DNA from: Diphasiastrum complanatum
Taxonomy: Eukaryota; Streptophyta; Lycopodiopsida; Lycopodiales; Lycopodiaceae
Assembly: GCA_029204225.1 (NCBI GenBank)
Contig: CM055097.1
Coordinates: 57,031,601 to 57,095,600, forward strand
Direction: 5' to 3'
DNA length: 64,000 bases
In this document: piece after piece, positions 22,006 through 33,184 of the stretch
Layout of the letters: the number at the start of each line of letters is the position of its first letter
Numbering within the stretch: position 1 is the first letter of the stretch
The notes under the pieces: generated by a model
The model's input: only the letters and a program-made list of their open reading frames with translations
The model's database searches: none
Told to the model about the DNA's origin: nothing
Made by a program: the position numbers and the translations under genes

Positions 22006-23260
22006 TTGAGTGAGATTTCATTATTGGATCGAACCATGGATACACCGATCACTTTTCCATTGAATGTGCTGAATGTAGTTTGGATATCAACAGAACCTAT
22101 ACCAGATCCGATTGAAGATGACCTCATACCTATGAGTCATGCCTTGACTTATGATGACAATTCAGAACTTACGGATGAGCAGATTCTCAATCATATGGAT
22201 CCGACCAGATTTGGAGTGCGCAATGCTCCTATTTTAAACGTTATACATTGGATGATGTGGTTATCATGTTACCTAAAGCACATCGTGAACATGAAGAACA
22301 CGTGTCAGACTCGAAAGATGTTTAGGATGGCCCAGCTAGGACACAGCCAATGAATCTTGCTGAACCAGGAGAACCAGAAAAGATTGTACAAGTTGGTCCT
22401 GAACAGTATCAAGCACTCCGCATGCTACTTATTAAGTATCAAGATTGCTTTGCATGGACTTATCAATATCTGAAGGGTATTCTTATGTCAGTTATTGAAC
22501 ATACCATACCTTTAGTAACTGATGCAGTTCCAAAGGTTACAAAGTTCTATTGCTGTAATCCTAATGTTGCGGATCTGATAAAGAAAGAACTGCAAATATT
22601 GCTTGACACCGATTTCATTTATGAGATCGAGCATATCGAGTGGATCTCACCGATTGTCATTGTTCCTAAGAAGAATGGAAAATTGAGAATTTGTGTCAAT
22701 CTCAAGGCTTTGAACAAAGTGACACAGAAGGATCACTTTCCGTTACCTTTTACTAAAAGCATTTTGGATCGCCTTGTTAGAGCGGAAGCTTATAGTTTCT
22801 TGGATGGATTTATTGGTTACAACCAGGTTAAGATTGCACCGGCTGATCGTCACAAAACAACTTTTGCAACAGAATGGGACACCTATGCTTACAAAGTAAT
22901 GTCGTTTGGACTCTGTAATGCACCAAGTTCATTCCAAAGAGTAATGCAATTTGCTTTTAAAGATTATCTGCAGAAATTCCTTGAAATTTACTTGGATGAC
23001 CTGGGAGTCCATAGTACAGATACAGACCACCTAGATCGATTGGAGAAAGTATTTGAAAGATGTCGCAAATATCAAATTTTTCTAAATCCAGAAAAATGCC
23101 AGATATGGGTTTCCCGCAAAATTGTGCTTGGGCATGTGATTATTCTAAGCTCAAGATGATTGTGGAATTGCCACCGCCAACAACAATTCGTGGGGTTTAT
23201 GTGTTTATGGGTCATGTGAACTACTATCAAATTTTTATTATCTTCTTTGCGGATTTAGCA
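22006..23260 (+). pseudogene. Gypsy reverse transcriptase
   Basis: After a linker (22006-22353), the frame from ATG 22350 to 23159 encodes 269 residues of reverse transcriptase. Visible blocks are SPIVIVPKKNGKLRICVNLK (fingers), SFLDGFIGYNQVKIAP (first catalytic Asp), TTFATEW, MSFGLCNAPSSFQRVM, and the catalytic YLDD at residues 214-217 (22989-23000), where YMDD or FMDD is more usual. The frame breaks after GHVIILSS, and thumb sequence continues in another frame (HVNYYQIFI) to about 23260. RNase H is missing; Copia sequence is joined at 23264. The other copy at 60040-60360 keeps the thumb and continues into RNase H. Confidence 0.82.
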
Positions 23261-23264
23261 AGAC

Positions 23265-24095
23265 ACAAAATTATTACATTTGTTATGGTGGAAATTTGAA
23301 CGATGATTCAAATATCCTTCTTCAAGGTTTTACAGTGCAGATTGGAGTGGAGATGTCGACATGAGAAATTCGACATCAGGTTATGTCTTTGTATTCAGCA
23401 AGGGTCTTGTCTCTTGGAACAATGAGAAGCAAAATTCAACTGCATTATCTTTGACAGAGGCCGAATACATAGTCGCTACACATGTTGCAAAAGAAGCTAT
23501 CTGGTTAAGGCGTCTATTGTTGGAGACCTTAATCTTAGTCAGTTACAAGCAACTTCCATCTTTTGTGACAATTAAAGTACAACTATGGTATATGTTAGTC
23601 CCAAGTATCATTCTCAGAGCAAGCACATTGAAATAAATTATCATTTCGTCAGAGACAAAGTACTCGAAAACGAGATCATTCATCAACGAAGTCCATGAAA
23701 TGGCAACTGACCCTTCACCATCCAACATTGTGAGTCACAACTTGCGGTCATCAATGAAGTTGATGAACGACAGTGGGCCAAACAAGGTGAGGTATTACTT
23801 ACGATCACCTATGAAGTTAACTAACACTCACCTACGGAGTGAACGAACGACTTACGTAGGAACTGCAGATAGGCTATGGCTAAAACGGCACCACACTTTC
23901 AAGCTCCTGGCATGTACAAAGGAGATCGTTCTTCTGTACTTCTTCACGTCTTCACGATGCTCCAATAACCGATCTACAGATCATATTCAACGGCTGTAAA
24001 CGATCTTTTAAACTGTAATTAGAATAACTAAATATCCTCTAACAACTATATATACATCTGAATGACTTGAAGAAAAACAAGGAGAGAGATCAAGA
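23265..24095 (+). mobile_element. Copia 3' end module: RNase H tail and LTR-like sequence (copy 1)
   Basis: The first ~375 bp encode the end of Copia RNase H: YGGNLNDDSNILLQGF, a frameshift, then DWSGDVDMRNSTSGYVFVFS, GLVSWNNEKQNSTALSLTEAEYIVA and KEAIWLRRLL. The sequence from about 23690 to 24095 is non-coding, with a TATA-like run (24045-24052) before a gag remnant, so it is probably LTR and leader, though exact borders are unclear. The whole module recurs at 62695-63690, where an extra ~190 bp is present after position 63105. Confidence 0.72.
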
Positions 24096-24563
24096 GTGTG
24101 GGCAATCAACAGAGCGATCAAATGCTACGAGACTTCAGATGTATCGATTCACCTCTTTCTAAGGAAGAAGGTACTAACACTCAGAATGAGCGAAGGCACC
24201 TTAGTCAGTGATCACTTGAACGAGTTTAAACAATTGCTAAATCAACTTGCTGCCATAGTTTCCTATCTCAGAATAAGACTCAACGATGTCTCTTATCGCC
24301 AGTTTTCCATCCTCCTAAGGCAACTTAGTACTGCTTCTGAGCAATACTCCTGCACTGTCTCTCTAGAAGTTGCCAACAAGCCAATTGTAGAAAGAAGTCA
24401 GGAGAAAGAGCTTGTCTACATCAATGAGTACCAAATCAATGGCATTGTACTCAAACAAGCAGCAGTCCAAGAAGAAGAAAAGCTTCAAGGACAAGAAGAC
24501 AACGGCGGAGCAGCCAGTTACATCGCAACAACAACATCAGTAGCACAGTCAATTATCATCTAA
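24096..24563 (+). pseudogene. Copia gag (UBN2-type), 5' truncated
   Basis: The open frame lacks a start ATG. It encodes LFLRKKVLTLRMSEGTLVSDHLNEFKQLLNQL, the conserved helix pair of plant Copia gag, then ILLRQLSTASEQYSCTVSLE and a Gln/Glu-rich tail. The gag N-terminus is missing, so a deletion lies between the leader and this point. Downstream, in another frame, FCKYCKRTNNDIKDCC (about 24573) is a degenerate zinc knuckle with Asn in place of His. The same gag starts again at about 63690 and runs off the window end. Confidence 0.75.
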
Positions 24564-25010
24564 GACCAAGCTCTTTTGCAAGTATTGCAAAAGAACCAAT
24601 AACGACATAAAGGATTGTTGCATCCTCAAGTATAATGAAGCGAGGAAGAAGATGTAGCACCACCAAGAAGGAAACTCTGACACAATTAGAAATCCACAAC
24701 AAGATGACAAGGCGCTGATGGTACAAGATCAACCTAGTAGAGATGCCCATCATTGGTGTCTTGATCAAGTGCTTTGCAGCACATGACGCCATGTATAGAC
24801 TTATTTTCTACACTCACAACAACGAAATCAAAGTACATCTTTTTCTACGACTCAAATGCACACCAAGTCGAAGGTGACGACATCACTAGGCAGTTAAATG
24901 GTGTACTTTATGTACCCAAATTAACAAAGAACTTATTATCTATTAGCAAGATCATTGATCAAGGCTATAGAGCTCTGTTTACTACCAGTCGATGTACTAT
25001 TTTTGATTAG
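24564..25010 (+). pseudogene. Copia zinc knuckle and protease, degraded
   Basis: A weak knuckle (CKYC...CC) is followed by several stops and then the protease region HMTPCIDLFSTLTTTKS with GDDITRQLNGVLYVPKLTKNLLSISKI, the usual Copia protease C-terminus that includes the VLYVPxLxxNLLSxSK signature. The DSGAS active-site motif is not intact; the sequence at that place reads LDQVLCST. The protease is therefore non-functional. It leads without a gap into the GAG-pre-integrase domain. Confidence 0.72.
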
Positions 25011-25034
25011 AACTCAAAAGAAATTGTCTCTGCA

Positions 25035-26280
25035 CAAAGAGAAGAAAATTTGTATATTTTGAGTCACGATTTTGCACTTTCTATGAGTTGTACAGATGCT
25101 AATGTCTGGCATCAAAGATTAGGTCATTTAAAAATGCGTTCAATCTTATACATGCATCATAACAAAATGGTCAAGGACATGAATATTAATGCTATTACTA
25201 TAGCTAATCAGATTGTTTGTGAAAATCGTTTACTAGGAAACCAACCTAGAACAAGATTTCCAAGAGGACAAGCCAAAAGGGCAAAGTCCATTTTGTCACT
25301 AATACACAGTGACCTCTATGGTCCTATGAGCGTACCTTCTCTAGGTCAAGCTTTGTATTTTATTACTTTCATTGATGCCTACTCCGAATTTACCGAAGTC
25401 ATGTTCATTAAGAACAAGTCAGAAGCATTTAGTTGCTTCAAGGATTTCAAGCAATATACTGAGAATCAAACTGGTCAGAGAATCAAGGCCCTACAGTCTG
25501 ATTCAAGAGGAGAGTATCTATCAAATGAAATGAAGGACTACATAGCATCATGTGGCGTGCACCATCAGTTTTCTACTAGCTACACTCCACAATAGAACAA
25601 TGTAGCTGAGCGGAAGAACCGTACATTATTAGAAGCTGCACGATCCATGATCGTCAATGCTCATTTGCCCCAAACATTTTGGACAGAAGTGATCTCTACA
25701 ACCAGCTATCTGCAAAACTATTCTAGCATGAAGGCAGTTGATTCCAAGACTTCTTTTGAAACCTACTATGGTTACAAACCAAGTCTAAAACACCTACATA
25801 TTTTTGGATGTCTCTGCTATGCACAAGTACCATCTGATCTGAGGAAGAAGTTGGACCCAGTAAGTTGTAAATACATCTTTATCGGCTATTCAGCATCACA
25901 CAAAGCATATCGTATATACGATGTTGTTACAAGTCAGATCTTAGTCAGTCACGACGTTGTCTCTCTTGAAGACAAATATCATGACTTCAAGCAGATGCAG
26001 CCAATGCAGGATTCTGTCATAGCAGCTCCACTCTCCATCGATAGGCATCGATCTACGACTGTTCAAACAAAGGAGTTTATCCCAACAGCTCCACTTACCA
26101 TCGATGGGCCTAGATCCACAATTGTTCAAACACAAGCTGATATGATCCCAGTCATGCACCGAGGAGAATCGTACGCTCAAGCACCTACAGTTCGAAGGTT
26201 TGCAAGACAACGGTAGCTACCTGATCACTTTGTCCCTCAGACTTTCATCACTCATGACGAACCTGCCTCTATAGCGGAAG
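25035..26280 (+). pseudogene. Copia integrase (GAG-pre-integrase and DDE core), one stop, interrupted by nested element
   Basis: The zinc-binding part is VWHQRLGHLKMRSI with only one of the paired cysteines left (VCENRL). The DDE core follows: Asp in LIHSDLYGPM, Asp in LQSDSRGEY, and Glu in NVAERKNRTLLEAARSM. A single TAG at 25593-25595, where glutamine is usual, splits the frame just before the catalytic Glu. The C-terminal part includes FGCLCYAQVP, KYIFIGYSASHKAYRIYD and the region leading to polymerase. At 26281-26285 a nested LTR element begins after the target site CACTA. The frame resumes at 30601. Confidence 0.85.
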
Positions 26281-26285
26281 CACTA

Positions 26286-27494
26286 TGTAGCGCAGACATC
26301 CCAAAGGGAGCCGGGAACCACGACTTAGCTTCCCAGCCTTCAACTCTTGCCATCCAAACCCAATTGACATACAAGAAGCCAACTCACCAACCACGATCAG
26401 ACTTAACCAGCTTGAAGTTTTGAAAACTAACATTGAGATCCAACCTGGCGCCATGCCAGATCGGGGGTCCCGATGTGGGTGACTTCCCTCCGAGCAAGCT
26501 GCCCGACATATATCAAATTTAACCAATTCGAAGCTTCGTTACAAATGAGTCACATGTACATCAGACTTAACCAACTGAAAGCTTCGTCACGAGCACTGGA
26601 AGCCAACCTGGTGCCACGCTAGACTGGACAGCCATAAACATGTAACTTCCACCCTAGCAAGCCATCCAACTCAGCCGACAGGTTAGAGCCCGTTTTCCAA
26701 GAGCTTAACCCATTCACGTTCATGCAAGGAACACTCAAAACCACAAGCTGCGACATATATGGAGACAACCAGTTCATGGACCAAATGGTCCCGACAGCAT
26801 ACCGCTGGCGCCACAGACCGAATGGTCCCGACGGCATACCGCTGGCGTCCCGAGTTACAACCCTCAGCTATGTGCCAACTTAAAAATTTTGAAGCGGCCT
26901 TACAATTGGCGCTTTCACCGAACACTGAAACCCAGAAGGTAATCAGAGTCAGTTTGAGAAAAATCCCACTTTATTGATAAATCTGAGAAGGTTACATTTC
27001 AAGTTTGTGACTGACCCTAGTCTCCGGGGCGCTTGCATACCGAGGCGAGAGCCATGACAACATTCCAGCAAGAGAGGCTAAGACTTGGTTGGAGCTCGCC
27101 CTGAGTCGCAACCCACACTCCCCTATAGTATTGGTGGGATTCGGCACCCCCCCTCATATCAAGCACTCTACCCAGGCTGGTAAAGCACATTTTTCTCTCT
27201 CTAAGATTTTCTCTTTCTAGAAAGTCATTTTCTCTCTCTAGATTTTATTGATCCTCAGACTTCCTTTAATCATGCCTAGATCGTGTGAGGTGATTGCACA
27301 TCGATCTGAGCTCTCTGGACTTCGCTGGAACCGATCAAAGATTTTCAGCCATAAGAACTTGGCACCGGCTGGATTCTGGTCACAGTGGCGCCGGCGCCGT
27401 TGGCGTCGGGAGCATCAGGGGCGCTGCTGGCGCCGGGGACAATGCTGGCACCAGTGGCATCGGAAGTAAAGCTTATGAAAATAGCTTTACAACA
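26286..27494 (-). repeat. 3' LTR of the non-autonomous element
   Basis: 1,209 bp with TG...CA ends. It lacks a stretch of roughly 45 bp present in the partner LTR around 29626-29670. A GC-rich part near 27385-27465 carries repeated GGCGCCGG-like words. The short frames inside it are not genes. Confidence 0.9.
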
Positions 27495-27508
27495 TCCACC
27501 CCACCTTT
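27495..27508 (-). promoter_or_regulatory. Polypurine tract of the non-autonomous element
   Basis: On the minus strand AAAGGTGGGGTGGA lies directly before the 3' LTR. It has the position and composition expected for the plus-strand DNA primer. Confidence 0.75.
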
Positions 27509-28890
27509 ATAAAATCTGATGTCCTCATCAGATGTCAGATTAAAGTAAAGGTGTCTCCCAATTAAAATAACTATACATTTAAGCTACTTGGCACAGTACT
27601 CAATTTACTGGCCACTTTTTATTAACATTGAAGCTGGCACGCCACAAGTCGGAGGCTCAGCTCTTTGTAATGAAAAATTACATAACTTGAAAATATCTCT
27701 TTGTCTGGGAAAAGCGTAGATTTGATATCGCTTTCATAAAATGCAAGAACCTTATTAACTGGTGACAGAGGTCTTTCTTTGAAATGTTCGCCCCTGTCGC
27801 TTCTGTCTTTCAACTTTGGAACTCCTTTGAGCTCCTGATTTGTCCTTGATGCACTTTGTGTTGAGCTCCCTGAGCTTCAGATGTGATCAGTTCTGCACAG
27901 GTATCAAGGCTCCCTGAGCCAAAGGATTTATCGTTTGATTGCCCACTTTGTGGTCCACTCTGTGCCTTGTTGCTTCTGCACCTTGGTTTCTCTCCTTGTC
28001 CCAACCTGATCTTGATACTTCTCCATCTTGGCTCTTTAAGGTAGGCAAAGATTGAGTACTCCGCAATGCACCTCTCACTTAGCCATTAGGGCCCTTTTTG
28101 GACTCAAAAAGGGTCTCTTCCTTGCCTAAACAGGTTTGTTAATCATAATTAGTTTAGTGTTAATCAATCCTACGTGGCACTTTTACCTTGGGTTACCACA
28201 TAGGGTGAGCAAGAGTTAAGGGCTAAATATAGGTCCCATCATCCATAGACTTTTGTAGGTACTTTGTAAGGCAACACTAGCATATTCATTGTCTTGGTTC
28301 CAATAGGACAACAGCTAGGGCTCTAGGTGGGACATAGACTTGCAGGCCTCATTTAATGCCCAAGTACATTTCAAATTTGAAAATTGCTTATGAATTTTAA
28401 TCAACCCACTTCTGTGTCCCCCTTCACATTCAAACTAAGACTACCTCACTTTCATTAGCCTTTCACATACCGAATAATTTATTTTTTTCAGATGGATATT
28501 ATTTTTTTCAAAATTGGCCTTCAGGATACATTTTCATTTCGCCATGGATTTAGTCTGTTTGACCTCAAAACCTCAAAAAAGGTGTTTATAAGTCAATTTG
28601 CTTTTATTAGTTTGCAAACAGAAATATATTCCGGAGGCCAGCTTTTCATTTTTTTGGCCCGAAATCGTGATTTTTGGCCGTTTCGCTTCATCAGAAGGCC
28701 AAAAATTGCGTTTCAGACCAATATTTTTTTTTTTTTTTCAAAATCACGCTAAGGCGCAATTTTGGGTTGTTTGACCAAGTAACAAAGACAAGGTCCCCCT
28801 TTGGGATGGTCCTGCCAACGGACCTTTGCCTGGCCGCGCCCACACAAATCGATCACAGAATCAGCCCACATAGGACACCCCTACAACTAT

Positions 28891-29300
28891 CCGTGCTTTC
28901 ACCATTAAGCAACACATTGCCTCAGTCATGCCCCATCACTTTTTGGTCGATAGCCCTTATAGCTAAATGATCGGCAGCTATCCCGCACCGGCAGCTAACC
29001 ACCTGTGCTTTACACCCGAATTCGAGCAGCATCTCTGTATCAATGGTTAACCCGTACAGTTCGAATATGTCGCCCCGCACCCCACAAGGTACAAACTATG
29101 CTTTCACCTACCTAGGCAACACTTTGCCTCATCCGTCCTACGTGCAGACAGCGCCAGGCCCGAACCGCGAGAACTGACCGTGCTTACACCTCAAGGGCAA
29201 CACTTTGACTCATCAAGTCCCCCGTTCTGTCGACCACCCCGACCGTGGACACACCCGCGCTTACACTGTGGGCAGCACCTTGCACAACAGTTGTCTTGAT
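28891..29300 (-). repeat. Five hairpin-like leader repeats
   Basis: Five degenerate copies of a block of about 35 bp start near 28891, 29006, 29098, 29190 and 29262. On the plus strand each reads roughly GTGCTTTCACC, a spacer, then AGGCAACACTTTGCCTCATC. The best copy (29098-29132) contains AGGCAACACTTTGCCT, a short imperfect palindrome able to form a stem. They occupy the first ~475 bp of leader after the primer site. Confidence 0.7.
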
Positions 29301-29349
29301 GAACCCCAAACTGTGGCCATTTCCGTGAGATCCGCATAGCTGACCGGCC

Positions 29350-29366
29350 AGTCGGCTCTGATACCA
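29350..29366 (-). promoter_or_regulatory. Primer-binding site (initiator Met tRNA type)
   Basis: On the minus strand TGGTATCAGAGCCGACT begins two bases after the LTR end at 29369. This fixes the orientation of the element. Confidence 0.9.
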
Positions 29367-29368
29367 CA

Positions 29369-30600
29369 TGTAGCGCAGACATCCCAAAGGGAGCCAGGAA
29401 CCACGACTTAGCTTCCCAGCCTTCAACTCTTGCCATCCAAACCCACTTGACATACAAGCAGCCAACTCGCCAACAACGATCAGACTTAACCAACTTGAAG
29501 TTCCGAAAACTAACATTGAGATCCAACTTGGCGCCATGCCAGATCGGGGGTCCCGATGTGGGTGACTTTCCTCCGAGCAAGCCGCTCGACATACATCAAA
29601 TTTAACCAACTCGAAGCTTCGTTACAAACGAGTAACATCCATTCCAAGCAAGCGGTCTGACGTACATCAGACTTAACCAACTGAAAGCTTCGTCACGAGT
29701 GCTGGAAGCCAACATGGCGCCACGCCAGACTGGACAGCCATAAATAGGTAACCTCCACCCAAGCAAGCCATTCAACTCAGCCGACAGGTTAGAGCCCGTT
29801 TCCCAAGAGCTTAACCCATTCACGTTCATGTAAGGAACACTCAGAACCACAAGCCGCGACAGATATGGAGACAACCAGTTCATGGACTAAATGGTCCCGA
29901 CAGCATACTACTGGCGCCACGGACCGAATGGTCTCGACGACATACCGCTGGCGTCCCGGGATACAACCCTCAACTATGTGCCAACATAAAAATTTTGAAG
30001 CGGCTTTACAACTGGCGCTTTCACCGAACACTGAAACCCAAAAGGTAATCAAAGTCAGTTTGAGAAAAATACCACGTTATTGATAAATTTGAGAAGGTTA
30101 CATTTCAAGTGTGTGACCGACCCTAGTCTCCGGGGTGCTAGCATGTCGAGGCGAGAGCCATGACAACATTCCAGCAAGGGAGGTTGAGACTTGGTTGGAG
30201 CTCGCCCTGAGTCGCAACCTGCACTCCCCTATAGTATTGGTGGGATTCGGTACCCCCCCTCATACCAAGCACTCTACCGAGGCTGGTAAAGCACATTTTT
30301 CTCTCTCTAGGATTTTCTCTTTTTAGAAAGTCATTTTCTCTCTCTAGATTTTATTGATCCCCAGGCTTCCTTTAATCATGCCTAGGTCGTGTGAGGTGAT
30401 TGCACATCGATCTGAGCTCTCTGGACTTCGCTAGAACTGATCAAAGATTTTCAGCCATAGGAACTTGGCGCTGACTGGATTCTGGTCACAGTAGCGCCGG
30501 CGCCGTTGGCGCCGAGAGCAACAGGGGCACTGCTGGTGCCGGGGACAATGCTGGCGCCAGTGGCACCGGAAGTAAAGCTTATAAAGATAGCTTTACAACA
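29369..30600 (-). repeat. 5' LTR of the non-autonomous element
   Basis: 1,232 bp, highly similar to 26286-27494 apart from one indel of some 45 bp and scattered substitutions. It is followed on the plus side by the target duplication CACTA. Confidence 0.9.
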
Positions 30601-31905
30601 CACTATCAATGCCCGATGCAAACAAATGGAAGGCTGCAATGGATGTCGAATATCATTCGCTAAGAACAAGACCTAGAGTCTTGTCAATCCTCCTACAGGT
30701 GTAAAGTCGATTGACTCTAAGTGGATCTTCAAGCTAAAGCTTAAGCCAGATGGATCAATATCCAAATGGAAAGCTCGTCTGGTGGTTAAAGGATTTGAGC
30801 AAGTCTGTGGAATAGGCTACATTGAGACCTTCAGTCCAGTGGTAAAGCATCGGTCTATTCGCATCTTATTGGCTATAGTTGCTGCAGAGGATACGGACAA
30901 TCACCAGATGGACATCCAAACATCGTTCCTTCATGGATATATACAAGAAGACGTATTCATCTATCAACCAGAAGGTTATGTCCTTCAAGGCAAGGAGCAT
31001 CTAGTATGTAAATTGCATAAGGCATTATATGGACTGAAGCAAGCTTCAAGGGCCTGGTATGATAGGATAAATCACTTTTTATTGCAACATGAATTCACTT
31101 GGTGTTCCGCAGATTCTAATGTATATCTCAAATGAAAAGGGCCAAGTTATGTCATTATAGCACTATACGTTGATGATTCCCTAATTACCAGCAACTCAAA
31201 TCAGTTATCACAAGAAACTAAATCCTTACTTTCATCAGAATTTGAGATGACTATTGATTTAGGCCCAGTCCATTACCTACTCGAAATGGAGATTCACAGA
31301 GATCGCGAGAGCAGAAGGATCACTATAAGCCAAAGGTCCTATTTAATCAATGTACTTCGCAGATACGGCATGGAGGACTACAAGCCCATAGACACACTGA
31401 TGGATCCAAGATGCAAGTTGTCCAAAGACATGTGCCCCAGAACTCAAGCAGATCAGCAAGAAATGTGGAGGTATCCTTATCAACCCGTAGGTTCTATCAT
31501 GCACTCTATGATCTGCACACGACTTGATCTAGCATATGTTGTAAGCACACTATCGCAATACATGTCCAATCCAGGTTTACAACATTGGAAAACTCTGCAA
31601 AGAATTCTGAGGTACATTCAAGCCTCAAAACATTATGCCTTGAGCTACAATTGCAATACAAAAGTTGCACTCATGTTAGTTACCTATTTTGATTCAGACT
31701 GGGCAAGAGACGTGGATACCAGAAAATCCACCTCAGGCTACATTTTTTTCCTTGCAGGAGGACCTATCTCATGGAATAGCAGATTGCAGAAATACACTTC
31801 GTTGTCCTCTACTGAATCTGAATATGTCGCAGCTACATTAGTAGTGAAGGAGATATTACGTATAGTTGGCTATGAAGATTACCGGTTCTAACTATATTGC
31901 GATCA
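30601..31905 (+). pseudogene. Copia reverse transcriptase and RNase H (continuation of the Copia at 24-26 kb)
   Basis: Removing the nested element joins the reading ...ASIAEAL to SMPDANKWKAAMDVEYHSL, the usual start of the Copia RT domain. Blocks follow in order: SKWIFKLKLKPDGSISKWKARLV, HQMDIQTSFLHG (first Asp), VCKLHKALYGLKQASRAWYD, then after a stop ALYVDDSLIT with the catalytic YVDD. Connection and RNase H come next: DLGPVHYLLEMEI, FDSDWARDVDTRKSTSGYIF, ISWNSRLQKYTSLSSTESEYVAA. The RNase H reading stops at 31889-31891 (TAA). Sequence like YCDQ and AISLQAQQE continues to about 31945, where an unrelated reading frame takes over. No 3' LTR follows, so the element is truncated. Confidence 0.87.
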
Positions 31906-31949
31906 ACGCTATCTCATTACAGGCACAACAAGAATGCTGGCCATCAATA

Positions 31950-32984
31950 GGTTCAAAAGTACAATGAGATAAAAACCTATCTTTGCATAGCCCATCCAAT
32001 CTGGAACCTTCATTGGAGTCCGTCTCTTTTGGATACAACTCTAAATACAATTGCGCTGCTTCCAGCATATCCACATGTTTGAATTCACGATACATCTTTA
32101 AAAATTTCTCTGGACTTTCGAACAAAACCTCAGGTCCATCTCCACTCTTAAAAGAAATCGGCCACATCGTGACATTGATGGAAGTAGGTCATGCAAACTG
32201 ATTGATACAACTGCTCAGCAAAAGAAAAATCAAGGGCACGTTGGTTTGTAAAAAGCGAGGCTTGACAAATATTCTTTGACTCAATTCGATACATATGCTT
32301 GCCCCAAACGTAACCAACATCATCAAAGGAATATGCATCAAGATTGACATTTGTTTCCTCCTCAAACTCACCCAATGCATCATCATTATCGGAGGATGAT
32401 ACAATGTCATAGAGGCCTCCATATATTGTTCCAATCATATCAACCCTTGGCTCCAGTGGACGTTTTCCAGCCTGTCCAATCGGCCTGGCTGTCTTTTGAC
32501 CAACAAAAATTTTGCCTTTTGGGTGGCGTCGTTTCGATGTAACTTTTCTACCTCCAGATAGAATTGGAGCTGAGGATGGTGTCTGTTCTGTCTCAGAGAA
32601 TAATACCACTTATGTTTCTCTCAGCTCACTAACTACGGCCGTGGCAATTTCAACTGTCTCCATCATTGTTTCTTCACGTTCTCGCATCATTTCATGCAAG
32701 TTTTGAAGAGCAATCATCCCATCGAGTAAATTTCCATGATATCTACGCAATGCACCAGTTGAGTCATGAATTTTGGGTGCCTCCGTATAATGCACTATAT
32801 CCGAGCAATACAGAACAAAATGGCGTTCTTCTTCATTAGAACCCCGAGTCATGAATTCAACCCTTTCAATCAGCATGGCTTCAGACATTATAATTGCCCG
32901 CATCACACCTATAGTTCCAACATCTTCCATCGAAAATCCAGGCTCATCAACCGATACTTTGGAGACAATGACAAAGACTTTCAT
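31950..32984 (-). pseudogene. Unidentified protein-coding remnant, about 360 codons
   Basis: A minus-strand frame opens at ATG 32984 (MKVFVIVSKVSVDEPGF), runs 124 codons to a single TAA at 32610-32612, and continues in the same frame for about 150 codons (ETEQTPSSAPILSGGRKV, then GTIYGGLYDIVSSSDNDDALGEF). Near 32150-32165 it shifts frame and continues about 70 codons (FKSGDGPEVLFESPEKFLKMYREF, EAAQLYLELYPKETDS). The long openness with few breaks suggests a once-real protein with acidic and helical segments. I do not recognise a domain, and no retroelement motif is present. It lies between truncated Copia sequence and the right inverted-repeat arm. It could be a host gene or a gene carried by a DNA element. 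Confidence 0.45.
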
Positions 32985-33097
32985 GTACTGGCCACTGGAA
33001 CTAGGCTTCTAAACAATTTTACATGCCTTTGTAAAGAAAATTGGATTCGTATCACCAACGAGCATGAGGACAGTCTCTTTTGCTGCGTAGAAAGCCG

Positions 33098-33184
33098 GAC
33101 TAGCAGTACATTCTTACTAAAGATAAGCATAAATCTGCATCGTAACTTATTCATGGATCAGATAGTGCATTGCAGTTTGTTAGC
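33098..33184 (-). repeat. Inverted-repeat right arm, inner piece
   Basis: This is the reverse complement of about 2061-2147, with a few substitutions. Its last five bases, TTAGC (33180-33184), are the target site duplicated by the Copia element that follows. Confidence 0.85.

Larger units (their letters stand above)
26286..30600 (-). mobile_element. Complete non-autonomous LTR retrotransposon (LARD-like)
   Basis: Two long direct repeats, 26286-27494 and 29369-30600, begin TGTAGCGCAG and end TTTACAACA on the plus strand. They are flanked by a perfect 5-bp target duplication, CACTA (26281-26285 and 30601-30605). On the minus strand a methionine-tRNA primer site follows the 29369-30600 LTR, and a purine tract precedes the other, so the element runs right to left. 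The 1,874-bp interior has no gag, protease, polymerase or integrase signature. This matches non-autonomous elements that depend on proteins supplied by relatives. It sits inside the Copia integrase-RT junction in the opposite orientation. Confidence 0.92.

Noticed and set aside
27294-27512. Gly/Ala-rich frame
   Set aside because: It lies in the GC-rich part of the non-autonomous element LTR and recurs there only as LTR sequence.
28891-29300. CRISPR-like array of spaced repeats
   Set aside because: The repeats are degenerate, unequally spaced, few, and sit inside a plant LTR element leader, with no associated genes.
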